DNA of 64,000 bases from Megamonas hypermegale (lineage in GTDB: Bacteria > Bacillota > Negativicutes > Selenomonadales > Selenomonadaceae), in contig NZ_LT906446.1 of the NCBI RefSeq assembly GCF_900187035.1, positions 1 to 64,000 on the forward strand, written 5' to 3'. The notes under the pieces were generated by a model. That model searched no databases and was not told the origin of the DNA. It saw only the letters and a program-made list of their open reading frames with translations. The position numbers and the translations under genes were made by a program. Shown here in pieces: positions 16,201 through 25,047 of this stretch. Within the stretch, counting starts at the first letter, position 1, and every line of letters begins with the position of its first letter.

Positions 16201-16416
16201 ATATTTAGGCAGGATTTACATACACAATGTAGAATACTAAATATTATCCAAAGAAGTGTAACAAATGCAAATTTATTTACAAGTTATTGTACATAAAAAA
16301 AGAGAATTTCTTACAGAAGATTTTGGAGAGAGTTAATGTTTATTTAGTAAGAAGTGATATCTACATTCGTATTCAAAGATGTATGGTTAATTCAAATTTT
16401 GTAAAATGTAAGAGAA

Positions 16417-16445
16417 TTGGAAAATTAACTTGAAACCTTAATAAT
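16417..16445 (+). promoter_or_regulatory. Possible glgC promoter
   Basis: TTGGAA, 17 bp, AATAAT, about 40 bp before the glgC start. The match is moderate. Confidence 0.4.
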
Positions 16446-16484
16446 AATGTAGACAATGTCGATGATTTTCAGGAGGGTTTTATT

Positions 16485-17654
16485 ATGAGAAAAACAGAAT
16501 GCGTAGCTATGATATTAGCTGGCGGACAGGGAAGCAGACTTGGTGCTTTAACAAAAAATATAGCTAAACCGGCTGTTCCTTTTGGTGGAAAATATCGTAT
16601 TATCGATTTTCCACTTAGCAATTGTTCTAATTCCGGAATAGAAACAGTAGGTGTGCTTACTCAGTATCGTCCTTTAGAGCTGCATACATACTTGTCTACA
16701 GGTGAAGCGTGGAATTTAGACCGTAAAAATGGCGGTGTATATATTCTTCCTCCATATGCACGTGATAAAGGTGCTGACTGGTATAGAGGTACAGCTGATG
16801 CAATTTACCAGAATATTAATTTCGTAAATAAATTTAATCCTAAATATGTATTGATTTTATCTGGTGACCATATTTATACTATGGACTATTCTTGGATGAT
16901 TGAAGAACACAAAATGAAAAAAGCACAGGCTACTATCGGTGTTATTAAAGTTCCAATGAAAGAAGCTTCTCGCTTTGGTATCATGAGCACAGATAAAACT
17001 GGCAGAATTACTAAATTTGCTGAAAAACCAGCACAACCAGAAAGTAATCTTGCTTCCATGGGTATTTATGTATTCGATTGGGATTTCTTACGTGAATATC
17101 TGGAAGAAGATGCTAAAAAAGAAAATACAAGCCATGACTTTGGTAAAGATATTATTCCAAAAATGCTTGCAGATAATGCTAGACTTTATTCTTATGCATT
17201 TGAAGGTTATTGGAAAGACGTTGGAACAATCGATAGCCTTTGGGAAGCTAATATGGACCTTTTAAAAGACAAACAGCCGTTTGATATGAATGGTAAATGG
17301 AAAATCTATTCTGTAGATATGGCTATGCCACCTCATTATGTAGGTCCAAAAGCTAAAGTTAAAAATAGCTTAGTTAGTGAAGGTGCCATGATTTGTGGTG
17401 AAGTAAGAAATTCTGTTATATTCCCTGGTGTACGCATTGCTAAAGGTGCAAAAGTTGTTAATTCTGTAATTATGCCATTTGCAAAAATCGAAGCTGATGC
17501 TGTAGTAGAAAAAGCTATTGTAGCTCAAAACAGTAAGATTGAAACAAATGCACATGTTGGTTCAGATGACGGCTCAATAGTGGTTATACCTGAAGGCGAA
17601 ACAGTTAGAGCCGTAACGGTAGCAGAAGCTAAAGACAATGTAAATGTAGGATAA
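16485..17654 (+). CDS. glgC: Glucose-1-phosphate adenylyltransferase, catalytic subunit
   Basis: GlgC makes ADP-glucose, the first committed step of glycogen synthesis. The 389-residue protein has the pyrophosphorylase loop [13 protein letters not shown], the [20 protein letters not shown] block, [11 protein letters not shown] and a C-terminal left-handed beta-helix with hexapeptide-like repeats ([26 protein letters not shown]). It has a strong AGGAGG site. The glgD gene follows 15 bp later. In Bacillus relatives GlgC and GlgD form a mixed tetramer. Confidence 0.96.
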   Translation: MRKTECVAMILAGGQGSRLGALTKNIAKPAVPFGGKYRIIDFPLSNCSNSGIETVGVLTQYRPLELHTYLSTGEAWNLDRKNGGVYILPPYARDKGADWYRGTADAIYQNINFVNKFNPKYVLILSGDHIYTMDYSWMIEEHKMKKAQATIGVIKVPMKEASRFGIMSTDKTGRITKFAEKPAQPESNLASMGIYVFDWDFLREYLEEDAKKENTSHDFGKDIIPKMLADNARLYSYAFEGYWKDVGTIDSLWEANMDLLKDKQPFDMNGKWKIYSVDMAMPPHYVGPKAKVKNSLVSEGAMICGEVRNSVIFPGVRIAKGAKVVNSVIMPFAKIEADAVVEKAIVAQNSKIETNAHVGSDDGSIVVIPEGETVRAVTVAEAKDNVNVG

Positions 17655-17669
17655 GCGGGGGAGATAACT

Positions 17670-18776
17670 ATGAAAAATGTTCTTGGTATAATGGACCTTA
17701 ATGAAAGTGAAGCTCATATTAGAACACTGACAAGCAAAAGACCAGTAGCTACTTTGCCAATTGCAGGTAGATATCGTTTGATTGACTTTGCTTTGTCCAG
17801 TATGGTTAATTCAGGCATTATAAAAATCGGTTTGATGTTGCCAGCAAAATCTCGTTCAATCGTGGACCATCTTCGTTCTGGTAAAGATTGGGATTTAGCT
17901 CGCCGTCATGATGGTTTATTTTATTTGCCAGCATTAAAAGAAAAGAAAGACACACGTAATGGTAATTTACAATCTTTCTATTCTTATTTGAACTTTGTAA
18001 AAAAATCTGACCAGGAATATGTGCTTATTTCTGGTAGTAGATTCCTTTATAATATTGATTTTAGAACAGTATTGCGTTTCCATCAGAATACTGGTGCTGA
18101 TATCACTATGATTTACCATGTAGAAAATAAAGAAACAAGTGCTCCAGCAACTATTTTAAAAACAAGTGAAAATGGTTTAGTAAATGATATAATCGACAGC
18201 TCTAGCACATATGAAAATGCTAAAGTATTCATGGGAATATATATCATGTCTACTAAAAAATATGAAGAACTCGTTTCTAATGCATATGAACGTGGTGGAC
18301 GCGATTTCTTAATTGATGCGATTTTACGCAATCAGGATAATTTGAATATATACGCTTTCCAACATGAAGGCTATGTATCTGAAATCAATTCTACTATTAG
18401 CTATTACAAAACAAATATGGACCTTTTAAAACCAGAAATCTGGGAAGAATTGTTCATGAGTGACAATCCTATTTATACTAGAGTAAGAGATGAAGCTCCT
18501 GTTCAATATAAAAAACAAGCTAAAGCAGTGAACTCCTTAGTTGCTAATGGCTGTGTTATTGAAGGCTCTGTAGAAAACAGTATCTTGTTCCGCGGTGTAA
18601 AAATCGGTAAAGGTGTACAAGTTAAAAATAGCGTAATCATGCAGAACTGTGATTTACAGGAAGATTCTTTAATCGAAAATGTTATTTGCGATAAGAATGT
18701 AGTGGTAACTGATGGTAAATGGCTTAAAGGTGCTGAAAATTATCCATTAATTATTGAAAAAAATACTGTTATTTAA
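17670..18776 (+). CDS. glgD: GlgD, regulatory paralogue of the ADP-glucose pyrophosphorylase
   Basis: The 368-residue protein resembles GlgC in outline, with GRYRLIDFALSSMVNSGI and the C-terminal beta-helix (SLVANGCVIEGSVENSI). The catalytic loop is degenerate: the opening LGIMDLNESEAHIRTLT replaces the glycine-rich GGQGSRL. This is the usual state of GlgD, which raises the activity of GlgC as part of a GlgC-GlgD complex. It is the second gene of the glgCD unit with a GGGGGAG ribosome site. Confidence 0.93.
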   Translation: MKNVLGIMDLNESEAHIRTLTSKRPVATLPIAGRYRLIDFALSSMVNSGIIKIGLMLPAKSRSIVDHLRSGKDWDLARRHDGLFYLPALKEKKDTRNGNLQSFYSYLNFVKKSDQEYVLISGSRFLYNIDFRTVLRFHQNTGADITMIYHVENKETSAPATILKTSENGLVNDIIDSSSTYENAKVFMGIYIMSTKKYEELVSNAYERGGRDFLIDAILRNQDNLNIYAFQHEGYVSEINSTISYYKTNMDLLKPEIWEELFMSDNPIYTRVRDEAPVQYKKQAKAVNSLVANGCVIEGSVENSILFRGVKIGKGVQVKNSVIMQNCDLQEDSLIENVICDKNVVVTDGKWLKGAENYPLIIEKNTVI

Positions 18777-18794
18777 TTAATTAAAATAAAAAGG

Positions 18795-18829
18795 CAAAGC
18801 CGTCTAGCATTAGTTGCCGGACGGCTTTG
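18795..18829. promoter_or_regulatory. Hairpin overlapping the glgP -35
   Basis: CAAAGCCGTC and GACGGCTTTG form a perfect 10-bp inverted repeat around 15 bases. It has no T tail, so it is a poor intrinsic terminator for glgD on this strand. Its right arm overlaps the -35 of the next promoter. It could end glgCD transcription, act as an operator, or both. Confidence 0.55.
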
Positions 18830-18855
18830 ACTGTTGTATGAACAGGTAGTATAAT
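18827..18855 (+). promoter_or_regulatory. Promoter of glgP-glgB-glgA
   Basis: TTGACT, 17 bp, TATAAT. The -10 contains the first bases of an in-frame ATG at 18854, which rules that ATG out as the glgP start. Confidence 0.75.
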
Positions 18856-18895
18856 GACACTGGAGACACTAACAAAATTTATAGGAGGAAATAAA

Positions 18896-21358
18896 GTGAG
18901 TGTATCAATTATAAACAAGCAGATTGAGGAAAAAGCAAGTTTACAAAAGTCTTTCTTAAAGACTGCGAACATGTTGTTTGGTAAAGAATGGGATGAATTA
19001 ACCAAAGAAGAACTTTATCAGACTTTGGTTAACACCATTCGTCAGTATGTCAGTGAAAATTGGATAATGACTAATAAATATTATGCAGAACACAATTGCA
19101 AGGAAGTATATTATTTCTCTATAGAATTCTTATTAGGTCGTTTGTTAAATTCCAATTTAATTAATTTGGATATGAAAGATATCTGCAAAGATGCTTTAGC
19201 TGACTTGGGTATTGATATTAATGAATTATTTAAACAAGAACCTGATGCTGGTCTTGGTAATGGCGGTCTTGGCAGACTTGCAGCTTGCTTTATTGATTCT
19301 ATGGCTTCATTGGGTCTTCCAGGCCATGGTTGTACTATCCGTTATCAATATGGCTTGTTCGAACAAAAAATTATAAATAATCAGCAGGTAGAAATTCCAG
19401 ATAATTGGCTTAAAAATGGTTTTGCTTGGGAATATAGAAAAGCAGACAAAGAAGTTAGAGTAAACTTTGGCGGTAATGCTTACATGGCAGAACAAGAAGA
19501 TGGTTCTTTGAAACTCGTACATGAAGGTTATGATACAGTTTCAGCTGTTCCATATGATGTGCCAATTGTTGGTTATCATAATAATGTAGTAAATACACTT
19601 CGTTTATGGAATGCAGAAGTTCCAAAAGATTATGCATCTTTATCTGGAACAAGAGAACAACTTCAAGAAAGACTTCGTCAGTCTTATCGCATTCAGGCAA
19701 TCACTTCTTGCTTGTATCCAGACGATAGTTCTTATGAAGGTAAACTCTTACGTTTAACACAGGAATACTTCTTTGTATCTGCTGGTGTTCAGAGTATCGT
19801 TCGCCATTATAAACGTCGTAAAGGCGCACTCAGTGCATTTGCAAATCAGGTTGCTATTCATATCAATGATACACATCCTGCTATGGCAATTCCAGAACTC
19901 ATGCGTGTACTCGTCGATGTTGAAGGTATGGATTGGGAAAAAGCTTGGAATATCACTAAAAATACAATAGCATATACAAACCATACAATTATGCCAGAAG
20001 CACTTGAAACATGGCCAATTGATATGTTCAAAAAATTATTACCACGTATTTACATGATTATTGAAGAAATCAATGCACGTTTCTTGGATAATATCAGAAA
20101 AATGTATCCTGGTGATGAAGAACGCGTTCGTCGTGTATCCATCATTCAAGATGGCATGGTTCATATGGCTCGTCTTTCTGTAGTAGGTAGCCATAGCGTA
20201 AATGGTGTAGCTAAAATTCATTCTGATATCTTAAAATCTTACAGTATGAAAGATTTCAATGAAATTTATCCTAAGAAATTTAACAATAAAACAAATGGTA
20301 TTACACATCGCCGTTGGCTCATTGCAGCAAACCCAGAACTTTCTTCTTTAATTGATGAAGCTATTTCTGATAAATGGCGTCGAAATCCATCTCGCTTGAT
20401 TGATTTGTTAGATTTCAAAGATGATAAAGCATTCCTTGATAAATTAGATGAAGTTAAAAAAGGTCATAAACTTTATTTAGCTGGACATATTAAGAGACGT
20501 ATCGGTTTTGATATTGACCCTAACTCTGTATATGACATTCAAGTTAAACGTATACATTCTTATAAACGTCAGATTATGAACATTCTCCATGTAATGTATG
20601 TTTATAATTGGATAAAACGTGACCCATCTATTAAAAATCAAATGCTTCCAAGAACATTTATGTTTGCAGGTAAAGCAGCACCTGGCTATCATATTGCAAA
20701 AGAAACAATTCGTTTGATTAATACAGTAGCTAGTGTAGTTAACAACGATAAAGATGTTAACGACCATATTCGTGTAGTATTTTTACCTAACTACAGTGTT
20801 ACTTTAGCTGAAAAATTATTCCCAGCAGCAGATGTAAGTGAACAGATTTCCCTTGCAGGTAAAGAAGCATCTGGTACATCTAATATGAAATTCATGATGA
20901 ATGGTGCGATTACACTTGGTACTTTGGATGGAGCAAATGTAGAAATTTGTGATGCTGTAGGCGAAGAAAATTGCATTATCTTTGGTCTTAAAGCTGAAGA
21001 AGTTATGGAATACTATAAAACAGGTTTATATTCTGCATGGACTGAATACAATGTAAATCCTAAAGTTCATGACGTTGTAGACCAACTTTTAACTGGTCCA
21101 TTTGTTGGAAATGGCGATTTCCATGACTTACACAATTATCTCTTTAGCAGTAATGATGAATACTTTGTATTTAAAGATTTCATGTCTTATTGTGCAGCTC
21201 ATTCCAAAATTAAAGCAAAATATAACGACCATTATGGTTGGTTAAAATCCAGCCTTATTAACATAGCACATTCTGGTCAATTCTCTAGTGATAGAACTAT
21301 TGCTGAATATGCTAAAGATATTTGGAATGTACATCCTATTAATTTAATAAAAGAATAA
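18896..21358 (+). CDS. glgP: Glycogen phosphorylase
   Basis: GlgP releases glucose-1-phosphate from glycogen ends using pyridoxal phosphate. The 820-residue protein has the long GT35 fold: YYFSIEFLLGRLLNSNLINL, DAGLGNGGLGRLAACFIDS, and the cofactor loop EASGTSNMKFMMNGA with the expected lysine near residue 665. GTG 18896 is the start because AGGAGG at 18883-18888 lies 7 bp before it and the upstream ATG sits inside the -10. It leads the glgP-glgB-glgA group, so breakdown and synthesis are made from one promoter. Confidence 0.95.
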   Translation: MSVSIINKQIEEKASLQKSFLKTANMLFGKEWDELTKEELYQTLVNTIRQYVSENWIMTNKYYAEHNCKEVYYFSIEFLLGRLLNSNLINLDMKDICKDALADLGIDINELFKQEPDAGLGNGGLGRLAACFIDSMASLGLPGHGCTIRYQYGLFEQKIINNQQVEIPDNWLKNGFAWEYRKADKEVRVNFGGNAYMAEQEDGSLKLVHEGYDTVSAVPYDVPIVGYHNNVVNTLRLWNAEVPKDYASLSGTREQLQERLRQSYRIQAITSCLYPDDSSYEGKLLRLTQEYFFVSAGVQSIVRHYKRRKGALSAFANQVAIHINDTHPAMAIPELMRVLVDVEGMDWEKAWNITKNTIAYTNHTIMPEALETWPIDMFKKLLPRIYMIIEEINARFLDNIRKMYPGDEERVRRVSIIQDGMVHMARLSVVGSHSVNGVAKIHSDILKSYSMKDFNEIYPKKFNNKTNGITHRRWLIAANPELSSLIDEAISDKWRRNPSRLIDLLDFKDDKAFLDKLDEVKKGHKLYLAGHIKRRIGFDIDPNSVYDIQVKRIHSYKRQIMNILHVMYVYNWIKRDPSIKNQMLPRTFMFAGKAAPGYHIAKETIRLINTVASVVNNDKDVNDHIRVVFLPNYSVTLAEKLFPAADVSEQISLAGKEASGTSNMKFMMNGAITLGTLDGANVEICDAVGEENCIIFGLKAEEVMEYYKTGLYSAWTEYNVNPKVHDVVDQLLTGPFVGNGDFHDLHNYLFSSNDEYFVFKDFMSYCAAHSKIKAKYNDHYGWLKSSLINIAHSGQFSSDRTIAEYAKDIWNVHPINLIKE

Positions 21359-21397
21359 TAGAGATTTTGTTGTATTAGTAAGTTGTATTAATGATGA

Positions 21398-21428
21398 ACT
21401 CCCGTTTTAGCATTGTTAAAGCGGGAGT
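21398..21428 (+). repeat. Intercistronic hairpin between glgP and glgB
   Basis: ACTCCCGTTTTA pairs with TAAAGCGGGAGT over 12 bp (one G-T pair) with a 7-base loop and no T tail. It may stabilise the upstream message or adjust the amount of glgB and glgA. Confidence 0.65.
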
Positions 21429-21466
21429 ACATTATAAAAATAAATGACTCCAAAGGAGAACTTAAT

Positions 21467-23461
21467 ATGAAAGTTTCAGCGTTGAATGATTTTGATCTGT
21501 ATTTGTATCATCAGGGTACAAATTTCTATACTTATCAGATGTTAGGAGCTCATTTTGTAAAAGAAAGCGGTGTGGATGGTGTTCGCTTTGCTGTTTGGGC
21601 ACCACATGCTAGAGCTGTAAGTGTTGTAGGCGATTTTAACAAATGGGACGTTTCTATAAATCCAATGAGACGCATATCAGATGGTGAAATTTGGTCAGTA
21701 TTTATTCCAGGTCTTGAAGAAGGAGAAATTTACAAATATTCAATTGAACCATCTTATGGTGGAGAACGTATTCTAAAAGCAGACCCATACGCTTTTTATG
21801 CAGAAAAGAAACCAAAAACGGCTTCTCGTTTATATAAGCTTGCAGGCTATGAATGGCATGACCAAAAATGGCAAGAAGAAAAAAGTCAAAAATCTTCTTA
21901 TGACAATCCAATGCTCATTTATGAAGTTCATTTGGGTTCTTGGCGCCGTGATGCAGAAGGAAATTATTTGACTTATAAAGAAGCAGCTAAACAACTTGTG
22001 AATTATGTGAAAGAAATGAATTATACACATATTGAGTTTATGCCACTTTGTGAACATCCATTTGATGGTTCATGGGGTTATCAGGCAACTGGTTATTATG
22101 CTGTTACTAGCCGATATGGTGAACCTAAAGATTTTATGTATTTAGTAGATTTAGCGCATCAAAATAATATTGGTATCATCATGGACTGGGTACCAGGACA
22201 TTTTTGTAATGATGCTCATGGTCTGCGTCGTTTTGATGGCGAAACATTATATGAATCAGATAATGAAAAACGTCGTGAAAACTGGGACTGGGGTACTACT
22301 AACTTTGATTATGGACGTAGAGAAGTACATAGCTTCTTAATTTCCAATGCTCTGTTTTGGCTTTCTGAATATCACATTGATGGGCTTAGAGTTGATGCTG
22401 TAGCTAATATGCTCTATTTGAATTATGGTCGTAAAGAAGGACAGTGGGAACCAAATAAATATGGTGATACTGGCAATCTTGAAGCTATGGAATTAATTAG
22501 AAACTTAAATGAAGCTGTTTTTAAATATTATCCAAACGCTTTGATGATGGCAGAAGAATCTACTTCTTGGCCAATGATTTCTCGTCCTACTTATATGGGT
22601 GGTATGGGCTTTAACTATAAATGGAATATGGGCTGGATGAATGATATGCTCAAATACATGAGCCTTGACCCAATTTATCGTAAATGGAACCATGATAAAA
22701 TTACTTTCTCTTTGATGTATGCATTTTCGGAAAATTTTGTTTTGCCATTATCTCATGATGAAGTAGTTCATGGAAAATGTTCATTAATCGAAAAAATGCC
22801 AGGCGATTATTGGCGCAAATTTGCAGGTCTTCGTGCATTCTTCGGTTATTGGATGACTCACCCAGGCAAAAAATTATTGTTCATGGGAGGAGAATTCGGT
22901 CAGTTTATTGAATGGAAATATGATGATAGTTTAGATTGGCATTTGCCACAGCAGTATCCAATGCATACAAAAATGCTTGAATACTCTAAAGAACTTAATA
23001 AGTTCTATTGTGATAATAAAGCTTTGTGGCAAGTTGATTTTGATTGGCGCGGTTTCCGTTGGATTGATTGTAATGATAATGAAAACAGTGTAATTTCATT
23101 CATTCGTTATGCAGAAGACCAAGATGATTTCATTGTAGTAGTCTGCAATTTTACGCCAGAAGTACGTCATGGATACCGTATCGGTGTACCTGCAAAAGGT
23201 ATTTATAAAGAAGTATTCAATTCTGATGCGGAAAAATTTGGCGGTTCTAATGTATTAAATGAAGGTGAATTTAAAACAGAAGATGTATTCTGGCATAATT
23301 TAAATCAATCCATTCAAGTTACATTGCCACCACTTGCTACTATTTTCTTCAAAATGAAAGATGACCCAGCAAGAGCGAAAAAACAAAAAATAAAAGAAGT
23401 TAAACCAGTAAGTCGCAGTTATACTAATCGTGAACCAGAAAAAATTACTGCATTAGGTTAA
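21467..23461 (+). CDS. glgB: 1,4-alpha-glucan branching enzyme
   Basis: GlgB makes the alpha-1,6 branches of glycogen. The 664-residue protein has an N-terminal carbohydrate-binding fold (FAVWAPHARAVSVVGDFNKW) and a GH13 barrel with WVPGHFCND, GLRVDAVANM (nucleophile Asp), MMAEEST (acid/base Glu) and LSHDEVVHGK. A C-terminal all-beta domain closes it. ATG 21467 is chosen because AAAGGAG lies 8 bp upstream; the frame from 21413 runs through a hairpin. The spacing to glgA is 48 bp. Confidence 0.95.
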   Translation: MKVSALNDFDLYLYHQGTNFYTYQMLGAHFVKESGVDGVRFAVWAPHARAVSVVGDFNKWDVSINPMRRISDGEIWSVFIPGLEEGEIYKYSIEPSYGGERILKADPYAFYAEKKPKTASRLYKLAGYEWHDQKWQEEKSQKSSYDNPMLIYEVHLGSWRRDAEGNYLTYKEAAKQLVNYVKEMNYTHIEFMPLCEHPFDGSWGYQATGYYAVTSRYGEPKDFMYLVDLAHQNNIGIIMDWVPGHFCNDAHGLRRFDGETLYESDNEKRRENWDWGTTNFDYGRREVHSFLISNALFWLSEYHIDGLRVDAVANMLYLNYGRKEGQWEPNKYGDTGNLEAMELIRNLNEAVFKYYPNALMMAEESTSWPMISRPTYMGGMGFNYKWNMGWMNDMLKYMSLDPIYRKWNHDKITFSLMYAFSENFVLPLSHDEVVHGKCSLIEKMPGDYWRKFAGLRAFFGYWMTHPGKKLLFMGGEFGQFIEWKYDDSLDWHLPQQYPMHTKMLEYSKELNKFYCDNKALWQVDFDWRGFRWIDCNDNENSVISFIRYAEDQDDFIVVVCNFTPEVRHGYRIGVPAKGIYKEVFNSDAEKFGGSNVLNEGEFKTEDVFWHNLNQSIQVTLPPLATIFFKMKDDPARAKKQKIKEVKPVSRSYTNREPEKITALG

Positions 23462-23509
23462 TCTAAAAAATAAAATACCAAGTAATTTCGATTGAGGAAG
23501 GTGTTTGGC

Positions 23510-24949
23510 GTGTTAAAAGTTTTATATGTTGCTTCAGAAGCTGTACCATTTGTAAAAACTGGTGGATTGGCTGATGTTGCCGGTGCATTACCAAAAGAAT
23601 TGAAAAAACAAGGCGTAGATGTACGTGTTGTAATACCTAAATATAGTGGAATTAAAGAAGAATATCGCAACGAAATGGAACATATTTATGACGGTACTAT
23701 TAATGTAGCATGGCGTCAAAAATATATCGGTGTTGATAGATATGATTATAAAAATGTTCCATTCTACTTTATAGATAATCAGGAATATTTTTATCGTGAA
23801 GGCTATTATGGCTATCCAGATGATGTAGAAAGATTTACATTCTTCTGCCGTGCTGTACTCGATATGCTTCCTAAAATTGATTTCTGGCCAGATATCATTC
23901 ATTTAAATGATTGGCAGACTGGTCTTGTAAGCGTTTATTTAAAACTTCAACACAATGATGATGAACGTTATAACAAAATCAAAACAATCTATACAATTCA
24001 CAATTTGAAATATCAAGGACGTTTCTGGAAAGGTTATTTGCCAGATGTACTTGGTCTTGATTGGAAATATTTCAATAACGGTGATTTGGAATACTTCGAT
24101 GATATCAACTTCATGAAAGGTGCTATCGTATATTCTGATAAAGTTACAACAGTAAGCCGTACTTATGCTAAAGAAATTCAAGACCCATATTATGGTGAAG
24201 GTCTTGAAGGTATGCTTCAAAAACGTAAAGATGATTTGTCTGGTATAATCAATGGTCTTGATTATGATGACTATGACCCTGAAACAGATAAATACGTTCC
24301 ATTTAAATACAATGTATCTAATGCTATCGCTCGTAAAGGTGATAATAAAGAAGAATTACAGAAAAAACTCGGTCTTCCTGTAAATCGTTCTATTCCACTT
24401 ATCGGTATGGTAACTCGTCTTGTAGAAGCTAAAGGTCTTGACCTTGTTACTCGTATCATGGATGAACTCTTAGAATATGAAGATGTTCAGTTCGTTCTTT
24501 TAGGTACTGGTGATAGACAATATGAAGATTGGTTTAAGGGCCTTGTATGGCGTTATCCTAAAAAGGTATCCGCTAATATCTTCTTTAACAATGAATTAGC
24601 ACATCAGATTTATGCTGCTTCAGACTTGTTCTTGATGCCATCTCAATATGAACCATGTGGTATCGGTCAGCTTATCGCACTTCGCTATGGTTCTATTCCT
24701 ATTGTTCGTGCAACAGGTGGTCTTAAAGATACAGTAGAAGCTTTCAATAATTACACTAATACTGGTAATGGTTTCAGCTTTAACAACTATAATGCACATG
24801 AATTATTATTCTCAATAAAACGTGCAATCGATAGTGTTAGCGAATTATCTAAACGTCAGCATATTATGGAAAATGCTATGACAGCTGATTATAGCTGGAC
24901 TGAATCTGCTAAACAATATAAAGACTTATATAACAGCCTTACAAAATAA
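23510..24949 (+). CDS. glgA: Glycogen synthase, ADP-glucose dependent
   Basis: GlgA extends glycogen from ADP-glucose (GT5). The 479-residue protein opens with LKVLYVASEAVPFVKTGGLADV, holding the KTGGL substrate loop, has IIHLNDWQTGLVSVY and TIHNLKYQG, and the second-domain signature LFLMPSQYEPCGIGQLIALR. GTG 23510 is chosen over TTG 23492 because GAGGAAGG lies between them and the resulting N-terminus matches the family. It is the last gene before a strong terminator. Confidence 0.95.
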   Translation: MLKVLYVASEAVPFVKTGGLADVAGALPKELKKQGVDVRVVIPKYSGIKEEYRNEMEHIYDGTINVAWRQKYIGVDRYDYKNVPFYFIDNQEYFYREGYYGYPDDVERFTFFCRAVLDMLPKIDFWPDIIHLNDWQTGLVSVYLKLQHNDDERYNKIKTIYTIHNLKYQGRFWKGYLPDVLGLDWKYFNNGDLEYFDDINFMKGAIVYSDKVTTVSRTYAKEIQDPYYGEGLEGMLQKRKDDLSGIINGLDYDDYDPETDKYVPFKYNVSNAIARKGDNKEELQKKLGLPVNRSIPLIGMVTRLVEAKGLDLVTRIMDELLEYEDVQFVLLGTGDRQYEDWFKGLVWRYPKKVSANIFFNNELAHQIYAASDLFLMPSQYEPCGIGQLIALRYGSIPIVRATGGLKDTVEAFNNYTNTGNGFSFNNYNAHELLFSIKRAIDSVSELSKRQHIMENAMTADYSWTESAKQYKDLYNSLTK

Positions 24950-24975
24950 TAATTTCTTTTGCTAAGGGTATATGG

Positions 24976-25016
24976 AGTGCTGTATGGTATACATTGCCAT
25001 ACAGCACTATTTTTTT
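24976..25016 (+). terminator. Terminator after glgA
   Basis: AGTGCTGTATGG pairs perfectly with CCATACAGCACT, then ATTTTTTT. It leaves only about 30 bp before the next gene, so that gene needs read-through or a promoter hidden upstream. Confidence 0.9.
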
Positions 25017-25047
25017 AGTGATTTTTGAATTTATGAGGATTGATTAA

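Noticed and set aside
18854-18895. An extended N-terminus of glgP from ATG 18854
   Set aside because: The ATG is part of the TATAAT of the promoter and lies upstream of the AGGAGG ribosome site.
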